Positions 1-5,638 of a stretch of 6,429 bases of DNA are shown piece by piece. The stretch lies in contig JAKAVW010000171.1 of assembly GCA_021827445.1 (NCBI GenBank), positions 1-6,429 of the forward strand, written 5' to 3'. The translations under genes and the position numbers were made by a program. Origin of the DNA: Pseudomonadota bacterium. Its GTDB lineage: Bacteria; Pseudomonadota; Gammaproteobacteria; Acidithiobacillales; Acidithiobacillaceae. The notes below the pieces were generated by a model, which saw only the letters and a program-made list of their open reading frames with translations, did not search any database and was not told where the DNA came from. Positions within the stretch are counted from its first letter, which is position 1; every line of letters starts with the position of its first letter.

Positions 1-1
1 C

Positions 2-289
2 GCCGTCTATGGTCTGCTGCGCCCCTTTGTGGCGAGCCACCTGAGCGACGCCGAGCAGACACAGACGACCGCAGCCGAGGCCGCCAAGGCGGTGTGGGAC
101 ATCTTCCGGCGCAACCGCAAGGTGGGCTACTGGGATGACCTCGACGCCCAGCGCCGGACCATGAACGAGATCGACGACTACCTTTATGACGAGGTGAAGG
201 GCGCGCGGGGCATCGCGCTGTCCACCGAAGAGATGGACGAGATCATCGAGAAGACGATGCAGCTCGCCCGCCACCGGATGGCAGGGTGA
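2..289 (+). CDS. hsdR: Type I restriction enzyme R subunit, C-terminal end (partial)
   Basis: Only the last 95 codons are in the window; the frame is open to the left edge, so the true start lies upstream. HsdR is the motor and nuclease subunit of a type I restriction-modification complex: it translocates DNA by ATP hydrolysis and cuts unmodified DNA. The helicase and nuclease motifs are outside the window, so the call rests on the C-terminal tail. The segment around KVGYWDDLDAQRRTMNEI followed by a helical DEIIEKTMQLARHR ending looks like the C-terminal helical region of R subunits that docks to the methyltransferase core. The downstream gene, a YgjP-type metallopeptidase, is a frequent companion of hsdR and supports the call. 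The stop codon overlaps the next start (GTGA). Family recognised from memory; intactness of the rest cannot be judged. Confidence 0.75.
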   Translation, partial: AVYGLLRPFVASHLSDAEQTQTTAAEAAKAVWDIFRRNRKVGYWDDLDAQRRTMNEIDDYLYDEVKGARGIALSTEEMDEIIEKTMQLARHRMAG

Positions 290-996
290 AGACGATAGTC
301 GGCATCCTGACCTACGGCCGCGACACGATCCGCTACGAGGTGCGGTTTCTGGCATCGCGGCAGACCCTGGCCATCGAAGTGCACCCCGACAGCCGCGTGC
401 TGGTGCGCGCGCCGGTGGATTGTCCGGAAGCCTTGATCGCCGAGCGGGTGCAGAAGCGTGCCGCCTGGATCAACCGGCAACTGTCCGAGTTCGAGCGCTA
501 TCGCCCCCGCACCCCGGCGCGGCAGTACGTCAACGGCGAATCGCACCTATACCTCGGCCGGCAATACCGGCTGAAGCTGTTACCGGGCGAAATGCCCAGC
601 GTAACGCTCGCACGCGGCCGGCTGCTCGTCTGCCTGCCCGGCGAACCGGACCCGGAGCGCGTGAAGTCGCTGCTGCACCGCTGGTATCTCGACCGCGCCC
701 GGGCTGTTTTCGGTGAGGTATTGGAGGCCGGGCTGCTCCACTTCAAGGGCGTCGAACACCCGCGCCTCATCGTGCGCGCCATGCAGTCGCGCTGGGGCAG
801 CCTGTCCCGCGCTGGCACCATGACCCTGAATGTCAATCTGGTGCGCGCACCCCGCCCCTGCATCGAGTACGTGGTGACCCACGAGCTGTGCCACATCGAA
901 CACCGCGACCACGACGCGCGGTTTTTCAGGCTGCTGGGTCAGGTGATGCCCGATTGGGAGCAGCGCAAGCAGCGACTGGAAGCGGCGCTGCTGTGA
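286..996 (+). CDS. YgjP/DUF45-type zinc metallopeptidase
   Basis: 236 residues, the usual length for this M48-related family (YgjP, DUF45, SprT-like fold). The C-terminal third carries the signature: SRWGS at 168-172, a TLNVNL stretch, then HELCH at 199-203 with HExxH zinc ligands H199 and H203 and catalytic E200. H209 in the following HRDHD segment is the probable third ligand. There is no signal peptide or membrane segment, so it is probably cytoplasmic. The physiological substrate of the family is not well defined; the gene very often follows type I restriction genes and may act on restriction subunits or regulators, but that is inference. The GTG start lies inside the hsdR stop (four-base GTGA overlap) with no strong ribosome binding site, which suggests translational coupling to hsdR. 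Probably the last gene of the restriction operon. Confidence 0.88.
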   Translation: MKTIVGILTYGRDTIRYEVRFLASRQTLAIEVHPDSRVLVRAPVDCPEALIAERVQKRAAWINRQLSEFERYRPRTPARQYVNGESHLYLGRQYRLKLLPGEMPSVTLARGRLLVCLPGEPDPERVKSLLHRWYLDRARAVFGEVLEAGLLHFKGVEHPRLIVRAMQSRWGSLSRAGTMTLNVNLVRAPRPCIEYVVTHELCHIEHRDHDARFFRLLGQVMPDWEQRKQRLEAALL

Positions 997-1256
997 CAAA
1001 GCGAGAGGGAATGAAGGTCTCCATCCCCTATGACCGTAATGGCAAACAGCAGGCTGGTGCAGATCCAGGAGAAGGTTGTCGCCAGGATCCAGCCCGGACA
1101 GGATTCATGATAAAGGGCCTGCTGGCGACCTGGAGACGGTCGGATAGCGCCATGAGCAGTGGATTGTCCTCCTACCGGTGGCCAGGTGCAGAGATGAGAC
1201 GGTCCACCCTTCTTGCCGTGAGCCGCTATAATGGGACTGGGACGGAAGACACAAAA

Positions 1257-1291
1257 CCCGTCCTGCACTCAAATAACGGGTGTAGGACGGG
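1257..1291 (-). terminator. Stem-loop, terminator-like on the minus strand
   Basis: A 12-base left arm (CCCGTCCTGCAC) pairs with the right arm (GTGTAGGACGGG) with one G-U pair and an 11-base loop. On the - strand the stem is followed directly by TTTTGTGT, as in a rho-independent terminator; on the + strand it is followed by CTAAACTAG with no T run. No minus-strand gene is seen upstream of it in that direction, so what it terminates is unclear; it could also be a relic or serve weakly in both directions. Confidence 0.5.
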
Positions 1292-1321
1292 CTAAACTAG
1301 TTGGATACTATCAGCGGGGCG

Positions 1322-1371
1322 GTTCCGGCTGCCATTTTCCCGGAACACGGGATGCCCATTGTGGTATGGGC
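1322..1371 (+). promoter_or_regulatory. Two stem-loops in the probable leader of the ADP-ribosylglycohydrolase-like gene
   Basis: First stem: GTTCCGG at 1322-1328 with CCGGAAC at 1340-1346 (11-base loop). Second stem: GCCCAT at 1354-1359 with ATGGGC at 1366-1371 (6-base loop), ending only three bases before the AGGAGGTGA ribosome binding site. Neither is followed by a T run, so they are not ordinary terminators. If transcribed they would sit beside the ribosome binding site and could influence translation; that is inference. They match no riboswitch I recognise. Confidence 0.35.
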
Positions 1372-1374
1372 GGG

Positions 1375-1383
1375 AGGAGGTGA
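1375..1383 (+). promoter_or_regulatory. Strong ribosome binding site for the 1387 gene
   Basis: AGGAGGTGA is nearly perfectly complementary to the 16S rRNA 3' end, and the AGGAGG core lies six bases before the ATG at 1387. It fixes that start. Confidence 0.85.
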
Positions 1384-1386
1384 AGC

Positions 1387-2442
1387 ATGCAACGCGTAGC
1401 GGGTGCCGTGATGGGCGCCCTGATTGGTGATGCGCTGGCTTTGGGGTGTCATTGGTACTACGACCTTGCCGAATTGCGGCGGGAATGTGGCCCCTGGATT
1501 ACCGATTATCTCACGCCGCGCCCCGACCGTTATCACAGCGGCCTGCTTGCCGGCGATATCTCGCAAACCGGACTGCTGCTGGTCATGCTGATGGAGTCGT
1601 TGGTGCACTGCGCGGGTTATGAGGAGGACGATTTCACCCGTCGACTGGATACGGAACTGTTCCCGCAGTTGGACGGCACGCCCATGCAGGGACCGGGGGG
1701 CTACACCAATCAATCCATTCGGGAGGCCTGGCGTAAGCGCGTGCCAGAGCATCGCCCATGGGGAAAATGCGCCGGGGACGCGGACACGACGGAGGGTGCC
1801 GAACGCGCCATTGCCATCGCTGCCTTTTATGCCCTGCAGCCGAAAAAAATGGCGGAGGCGGTGTGTAGCAACATCGTCCTGACCCAGCATGATCCGGCCA
1901 TCGTCGCCATGAGCGTCGCCTTCAACGCCGTTCTGGCCCAGTTGGTCTCCGGCGCTTCGTTGACGCCGCAGATTGGCGCCATGCTCATGGCGCAGGTGCG
2001 CAGCGGAGCACTGCCATTCCACATGGTTACCCAAGGCCACTTGCAGCCACCGCCGCAGGGCGCCGAAAGGATACAGGCGGGCCAGTTTACGTCGCCCGAC
2101 GCCTTGCTCACGGCGGGATACGCCGCGCTGGCCGCCGCGGATCCCGACATCGTCATTGAACCCGCCTGGAAGGTGAGCCTGATTTACGGCATGCCCTGCG
2201 CCATTTACCACCAACTGCCTGCGGCTTACTACCTGGCCAGTCGTTTCCGGGGAGATTATGAATCAGCCGTACTGCACGCCATCAACGGGGGTGGACAAAA
2301 CATGTCCCGCGCGATGTTGACGGGTGCGCTCGTGGGCGCCCAGGTAGGTCTGGAGGGAATTCCCCGTCGCTTCATCACCGGGCTGCGTGACGCTCAGCGC
2401 TATCTGATGCTGGCAGCGGAACTGGAGCAATTGACACGCTGA
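1387..2442 (+). CDS. ADP-ribosylglycohydrolase-fold (DraG/ARH-like) protein with altered metal site
   Basis: 351 residues, similar to DraG/ARH proteins, which remove ADP-ribose from proteins or small molecules with two Mg2+ ions. Recognisable family landmarks, in order: GALIGDALALG at 10-20, GDISQTG at 56-62, GDADTTEGAERA at 130-141, LTQHDP at 165-170 (usually LTHNDP or similar), and NGGGQNMSRA followed by TGALVGAQVG at 300-321. In canonical enzymes the second landmark reads like S/T-DDT and the last like GDTDT; here both lack the paired acidic residues that hold the metals. It therefore resembles the divergent branch that includes J1-crystallin-like proteins, and hydrolase activity is uncertain. 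No signal peptide or membrane segment is seen. The start is set by a strong ribosome binding site. The transporter gene follows after 145 bases and may be cotranscribed. Confidence 0.8.
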   Translation: MQRVAGAVMGALIGDALALGCHWYYDLAELRRECGPWITDYLTPRPDRYHSGLLAGDISQTGLLLVMLMESLVHCAGYEEDDFTRRLDTELFPQLDGTPMQGPGGYTNQSIREAWRKRVPEHRPWGKCAGDADTTEGAERAIAIAAFYALQPKKMAEAVCSNIVLTQHDPAIVAMSVAFNAVLAQLVSGASLTPQIGAMLMAQVRSGALPFHMVTQGHLQPPPQGAERIQAGQFTSPDALLTAGYAALAAADPDIVIEPAWKVSLIYGMPCAIYHQLPAAYYLASRFRGDYESAVLHAINGGGQNMSRAMLTGALVGAQVGLEGIPRRFITGLRDAQRYLMLAAELEQLTR

Positions 2443-2541
2443 GCACCGGCTGATAGACAGCATGATCGCCGCCAACGATCTCGGCCTGACCGATGTCGTG
2501 CCGGCCCGTGTCACCATCCATACCGAAGATTTTCTTGTTCA
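2441..2541 (+). pseudogene. Probable relic of an AbiEi/DUF6088-type antitoxin gene
   Basis: The gap between the two flanking genes is open in the same frame as the transporter. It reads about 30 residues that include ANDLGLTDVVPARVTIHT, which resembles the LGL(S/T)-x-x-VPA-x-x-x-x-x-T segment of AbiEi-like/DUF6088 proteins (putative transcriptional antitoxins of abortive-infection toxin-antitoxin pairs). After about residue 30 the resemblance stops, and neither the winged-helix N-terminus nor the rest of the protein is present. There is no ribosome binding site before ATG 2462. I read it as a leftover of a deleted gene. The family likeness is from memory of a short motif, so it may be chance; alternatively it is an N-terminal extension of the transporter, which the strong internal ribosome binding site argues against. 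Confidence 0.3.
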
Positions 2542-2575
2542 CGGGCTGATTGCGACTGTCTTTCACGTACTATTC

Positions 2576-2583
2576 AGGAGGGG
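2576..2583 (+). promoter_or_regulatory. Ribosome binding site that sets the transporter start at 2588
   Basis: AGGAGGGG with the AGGAGG core six bases before ATG 2588. The earlier in-frame ATG at 2462 has no such site, so the shorter protein is preferred. Confidence 0.85.
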
Positions 2584-2587
2584 ATTG

Positions 2588-3958
2588 ATGTCGACTGCAC
2601 CCGAACATCACGCAACGCCCAGCGAGGCGGATGTGTTGCAGCAATTACCCGAGGAGGTGCGGGAGCGCATCAAGGATCGCTGGCGGATCTATCAGCTCCG
2701 CCATCATCCCTCCTGGTGGCGGCGACTCCTGCTGTTTCTGAGCCTGATCGGACCAGGCATCCTGGTGATGATCGCTGACAACGATGCCGGCGGCGTCATC
2801 ACCTACGCCCAAACCGGGGCGATGTACGGTATCGGTTTTTTTATCCCCTTTCTGTTGCTCATGATCCCGGTGGCCTATGTGGTGCAGGAGATGACCGTGC
2901 GTCTTGGTGCGGTGACCCACCGGGGTCATGCCGAGATGATCTGGGGGCGTTATGGCGCTTTTTGGGGGGCATTTTCTCTGCTGGATCTGACGGTGGCGAA
3001 CATTCTGACGCTGGTGACGGAGTTTATCGGCATCCGTGTGGGCATGAGCGTGTTCTCCGTGCCGCCAGCCCTGTCGGTCACGCTGGCCTGGATATTTGTC
3101 GCCGCGACCATGATCTTTTTGCATTACCACACCTGGGAACGGTTGGCATTGTGGATCGCCGCGGGCAATGTCGTTTTCGTGCCCCTGGCTATCGCGGCGC
3201 ATCCCGACTGGGGTCAAGTTCTTGCGGCGGTAGGCAACTGGCACATCCCGGTGGGGACTGCGGTAGGTGCCTTTACCTACGTCATACTTGCCAATCTCGG
3301 AACAACGATCGCGCCGTGGATGCTCTTTTTTCAGCAATCCTCGGTCGTGGATAAGGGCCTGACGGTCAATGACATCCCCAGCGGTCAGGCCGATACCGCC
3401 TTCGGAAGCCTTTCCATGGGGATCATCGCCATTGCCATCGTCATCTTGACGGGTACCCTGGCGTATGGGCACACCAATGCCGCCCAGTTCAACATCCACG
3501 CGATCCTCCACCTGTTACGGCAGAGCAGCCTCGGCAGTGTCGGAACCGCGCTGTTCGCTCTAGGCCTCGTCGAGTCCGGGCTGATTGCGGCCATTGCCAT
3601 TACGGCGAGCACTTCCTGGGCGGTGGGCGAGGCACTCAAGCTGCCCCGGAGTCTGAATCTCAAGCCACAACGGGCCTTGCCCTTTTATCTGTCCGGCATT
3701 TTGAGCGCCGGAATGGCCGCTCTGGTGGTGCTGATTCCCCACATCCCCCTGGGGTTTTTGAATCTGACTGTGCAGGTGATCGCCTCCATATTCATGCCGG
3801 CGGCCATGCTGTTTCTGCTCATGCTGCTCAATGATCGCGAGATCATGGGAACCTACGTGAATCGGCGCTGGCAGAATTATTCAGCTTTCGCCATCGTTGG
3901 TTTCCTCATCCTCGCCAATGCCATTTACGGCTATACCGTCGTCTTCCCATCCGCCTGA
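2588..3958 (+). CDS. NRAMP-superfamily divalent metal transporter, NRMT-like (probable Mg2+/Mn2+)
   Basis: 456 residues from the chosen start, with a charged cytoplasmic N-terminus of about 45 residues and roughly 11 membrane spans (near 46-64, 72-100, 122-146, 158-178, 183-204, 222-250, 272-294, 314-345, 364-384, 387-413, 432-452), the NRAMP/SLC11 count. Span 1 has GPGILVMIADNDAGG, where classical NRAMPs have the DPGN metal motif: Asp66 is kept but the Asn is Gly69. Span 6 has TIAPWMLFFQQS at 240-251, where classical members have MPHNLYLHS: the metal-binding Met is Ala242 and the following His is Trp. These replacements match what I recall of NRAMP-related Mg2+ transporters (NRMT), whose wider site accepts hydrated Mg2+. 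I therefore predict inner-membrane uptake of Mg2+ or Mn2+ rather than classical Fe2+/Mn2+ transport; the substrate is inferred. No MntR, Fur or riboswitch signature was seen upstream. A small membrane-protein gene follows after ten bases. Confidence 0.85.
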   Translation: MSTAPEHHATPSEADVLQQLPEEVRERIKDRWRIYQLRHHPSWWRRLLLFLSLIGPGILVMIADNDAGGVITYAQTGAMYGIGFFIPFLLLMIPVAYVVQEMTVRLGAVTHRGHAEMIWGRYGAFWGAFSLLDLTVANILTLVTEFIGIRVGMSVFSVPPALSVTLAWIFVAATMIFLHYHTWERLALWIAAGNVVFVPLAIAAHPDWGQVLAAVGNWHIPVGTAVGAFTYVILANLGTTIAPWMLFFQQSSVVDKGLTVNDIPSGQADTAFGSLSMGIIAIAIVILTGTLAYGHTNAAQFNIHAILHLLRQSSLGSVGTALFALGLVESGLIAAIAITASTSWAVGEALKLPRSLNLKPQRALPFYLSGILSAGMAALVVLIPHIPLGFLNLTVQVIASIFMPAAMLFLLMLLNDREIMGTYVNRRWQNYSAFAIVGFLILANAIYGYTVVFPSA

Positions 3959-3968
3959 GGCGTTTTGC

Positions 3969-4169
3969 ATGCATCCCAAAGAAGACTTTCGTTCCGAGGT
4001 GACCCCGGAATTTCTGGCGTTTCTGGAAGAAGAGATCCATCAGGAACCCAGGCCCCTGGCCCGTGCGCCGATTCGGGGAGGTATTCAGATAGCCTTCTGG
4101 GGCTTGCGTATCTACATCGTGACCATGCTGATCATGGTGACCATCGGTTTTGCACGCGGTATGCATTGA
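3969..4169 (+). CDS. Small single-span membrane protein coupled to the transporter
   Basis: 66 residues; I do not recognise a named family. The N-terminal half is charged and acidic (FLEEEIHQE near 18-26), followed by a proline- and arginine-containing linker and one hydrophobic segment at about 40-61 (IAFWGLRIYIVTMLIMVTIG region), ending in FARGMH. By the positive-inside rule the Arg-rich linker suggests a cytoplasmic N-terminus, though RGMH at the other end weakens this. The start ATG lies ten bases after the transporter stop, and a GAGG that overlaps that stop (3957-3960) sits eight bases before it, so the two are probably translated together. Small membrane proteins that bind metal transporters are known (for example MgtS with MgtA), so a partner or stabilising subunit is a reasonable guess. 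A longer in-frame start inside the transporter gene (3897) is less likely. The downstream neighbour is convergent, with 13 bases between the stops. Confidence 0.65.
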   Translation: MHPKEDFRSEVTPEFLAFLEEEIHQEPRPLARAPIRGGIQIAFWGLRIYIVTMLIMVTIGFARGMH

Positions 4170-4182
4170 CCGCACTCACAGG

Positions 4183-5259
4183 TTACACATTAGAAATGTC
4201 ACAATCGGTTAATGCGGCGTAACACTCTGCAAAAGTGGAGGCTGCGCGAGGAAACGCCGCCAAAATATCAGGATCGAAATGCTCCGGCTTAACTCGTCCA
4301 TCTCCTTTTAAGATAATGTCCACCGCTCTTTCATGATCCAGCGGTTCCTTATAAGGACGCCGACTCCGTAAGGCATCATAAATGTCCGCCAATACCATCA
4401 TCCTCGCTGGTAGCGGGATCTCGTCGCCTTTTCTGCCGAAAGGATAGCCACTTCCGTCCCATCGTTCGTGATGGCCCAGAGCGATTTCCCATCCCATCTG
4501 TAATTCTGGGGAGACATTGTGTTGGCCAATAATATTGGCGCCGAGTGTGGTGTGCGTACGCATAATGACCCATTCAGCAGCATCCAAAGGACCGGGTTTC
4601 AGCAGAACATGATCGGGAATCCCGATCTTTCCTACATCGTGCATAGGGCTTGCCACAAAAATGAGATCAGCAAAATCTGTCCCCATGCCCAGTTGTTGTG
4701 CCAATTCCTTACAGTAATAGGCGATGCGCTGAATATGGGCGCCGGTTTCTTCGTCCTTTTTCTCAGCAGCGCGAAGAAGAACATTGATCGTCTGCAAATA
4801 GCTATCGTGCAACTGGGCCGTGCGCTGCCGGACGGTGATTTCCAAAGTCTCATTATTCCGCTGGATGCGATCGCTGTATTCCTTGAGCCGCAGAATATTG
4901 CGTACCCGCACGCGCAACTCCGCTCGGTCTATCGGCTTGCCGAGGAAATCATCCACTCCGGCCTCCAAGGCATGCAAACGCGTTTCGCGGTCGTCGAAAG
5001 CCGTGACGATGATGATGGGTAAATTGGCATAACGGGAGTCTGCCTTGAGCCGTGCCGCCAGTTCAAAGCCGCTGATCTGAGGCATCATACCGTCGGTGAG
5101 TATCAAATCCGGTCGGCGATCCTGAAGCCGCTCCAACGCCTCCTGAGCGCTGGATGCCGCCAGCGTCTCATAACCATCATTCTGCAATAAAGCCGTGAGC
5201 AGACGACGGCTACTCCCTTCATCATCCACTACCAGAATCATGGAACGCTGTTCAGGCAT
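4183..5259 (-). CDS. Response regulator with HD-GYP domain (cyclic di-GMP phosphodiesterase)
   Basis: 358 residues. Receiver domain at about 7-122: acidic pair D12/D13, phospho-acceptor D56 (LTDGMMP), T86 and K108 (GKP) all present. A helical, probably coiled-coil linker at about 123-155 leads to an HD-GYP domain at about 155-345. This has H175 (TGAH), HD at 207-208 in MHDVGKIGIPD, H236 (HTTLG), HH at 263-264, GSGYP at 269-273 and D292 (ADIYDAL): the full metal and signature set, so it should be active, hydrolysing cyclic di-GMP in the cytoplasm when phosphorylated. The same architecture occurs in RpfG-like proteins. AGGAGG (minus strand, 5266-5271), six bases before ATG 5259, sets the start and argues against a longer in-frame start near 5295. 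It starts 16 bases after the preceding receiver gene and is the last gene of the operon; no clear terminator was seen in the convergent gap. Confidence 0.92.
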   Translation of the reverse strand: MPEQRSMILVVDDEGSSRRLLTALLQNDGYETLAASSAQEALERLQDRRPDLILTDGMMPQISGFELAARLKADSRYANLPIIIVTAFDDRETRLHALEAGVDDFLGKPIDRAELRVRVRNILRLKEYSDRIQRNNETLEITVRQRTAQLHDSYLQTINVLLRAAEKKDEETGAHIQRIAYYCKELAQQLGMGTDFADLIFVASPMHDVGKIGIPDHVLLKPGPLDAAEWVIMRTHTTLGANIIGQHNVSPELQMGWEIALGHHERWDGSGYPFGRKGDEIPLPARMMVLADIYDALRSRRPYKEPLDHERAVDIILKGDGRVKPEHFDPDILAAFPRAASTFAECYAALTDCDISNV

Positions 5260-5265
5260 CGGCTT

Positions 5266-5271
5266 CCTCCT
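5266..5271 (-). promoter_or_regulatory. Ribosome binding site of the HD-GYP regulator
   Basis: AGGAGG on the minus strand, six bases before ATG 5259; it lies in the 16-base gap after the DivK-like gene and decides the start. Confidence 0.8.
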
Positions 5272-5275
5272 GCAA

Positions 5276-5638
5276 CTAAAGAAAACGACCCACAACCTCT
5301 ATAAGCGTCTGATGACCTATCGGCTTACTCAGATAGGCATCGCAGCCAGCGGCAACAATGCTTTCCTCATCCCCTTTCATGGCCAAAGCCGTCAGGGCCA
5401 GGATAGGGATCCTCCGCGTCGCGGGATCTTCCTTCAGGATGCGGATCGCTGTAAGTCCATCCATGCCCGGCAGATGAATGTCCATGAGAACGAGGTCGGG
5501 GTACTCGGCACGAGCGATGGCAATACCCTGTTCTGCATCACCCGCATGAAGAATCTCATAACCGGCCTTGCGCAAGACAATACCTGCAAGCTTGTAGTTA
5601 ATCATATTGTCTTCAACGATCAAAATTCGCTTAGGCAA
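5276..5638 (-). CDS. Stand-alone receiver-domain response regulator, DivK-like
   Basis: 120 residues, a single receiver domain with no output domain. Conserved residues: E9/D10 (IVEDN), phospho-acceptor D53 (LVLMDIHLPGMDG), T83 (ALTALAMKGDE) and K105 (SKPI). The LTALAMKGDE and SKPI stretches are typical of the DivK/CheY-like group that passes phosphate or controls kinases by protein contact. The start is TTG at 5638 inside the end of the upstream kinase gene (eight-base overlap with its TAA stop), with an AGGGG six bases before it on the minus strand; the protein begins PKRILIVED, so a later start would break the domain. It sits between a hybrid kinase and an HD-GYP regulator and is a likely phosphate shuttle or competing acceptor between them; that role is inferred from order only. 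Confidence 0.9.
   Translation of the reverse strand: MPKRILIVEDNMINYKLAGIVLRKAGYEILHAGDAEQGIAIARAEYPDLVLMDIHLPGMDGLTAIRILKEDPATRRIPILALTALAMKGDEESIVAAGCDAYLSKPIGHQTLIEVVGRFL

Larger units (their letters stand above)
997..1386. other. Gene-poor stretch between restriction module and ADP-ribosylglycohydrolase-like gene
   Basis: About 390 bases with no gene I can support. A + frame from ATG 1011 stays open for 95 codons and a - frame spans about 110, but neither has a recognisable domain, protein-like composition or a well-spaced ribosome binding site. A TATAAT at 1227-1232 has no partner -35 box at a proper distance. The right half holds three stem-loops (1257-1291, 1322-1346, 1354-1371). The stretch probably marks the border between the mobile restriction module and the following genes and may contain decayed sequence; no terminal repeats or target duplications were seen. 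Confidence 0.6.

Noticed and set aside
1227..1232. Perfect TATAAT -10 box
   Set aside because: No -35-like hexamer at 16-18 bases upstream and no extended TG; the nearest TTGCCG is only eight bases away, so it is probably chance.
939..1268. Minus-strand open frame of about 109 codons over the gene-poor stretch
   Set aside because: Overlaps the end of the metallopeptidase gene, is rich in Cys, Pro, Gly and His without a domain, and has no ribosome binding site that I can see.
1011..1295. Open + frame of 95 codons beginning MKVSIPYDRNGK, with GAGAGGGA just before it
   Set aside because: The purine stretch is too close to the ATG, the composition is unlike a folded protein, no family is recognised, and its end runs through the stem-loop at 1257-1291.
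1306..1311. TACTAT as a possible -10 box for the ADP-ribosylglycohydrolase-like gene
   Set aside because: The bases 16-18 upstream fall in the right arm of the hairpin and do not resemble TTGACA; too weak to annotate.
1297..2214. Long minus-strand open frame (305 codons) opposite the ADP-ribosylglycohydrolase-like gene
   Set aside because: It mirrors a recognisable + strand gene with a strong ribosome binding site; its own translation shows no domain and is a typical shadow in GC-rich DNA.
2568..2573. TACTAT as a possible -10 box just before the transporter gene
   Set aside because: Transcription would start inside the ribosome binding site at 2576-2583, and no -35 box lies at a proper distance.
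2645..3511. Minus-strand open frame of 288 codons opposite the transporter
   Set aside because: Extremely rich in His, Arg, Asp and Gly, as expected from antisense of membrane spans; no domain is seen.
4156..4173. Inverted repeat GCGGT/ACCGC at the convergent gene junction as a shared terminator
   Set aside because: Only five base pairs, lies mostly inside the small membrane-protein gene, and has no T run on either side.
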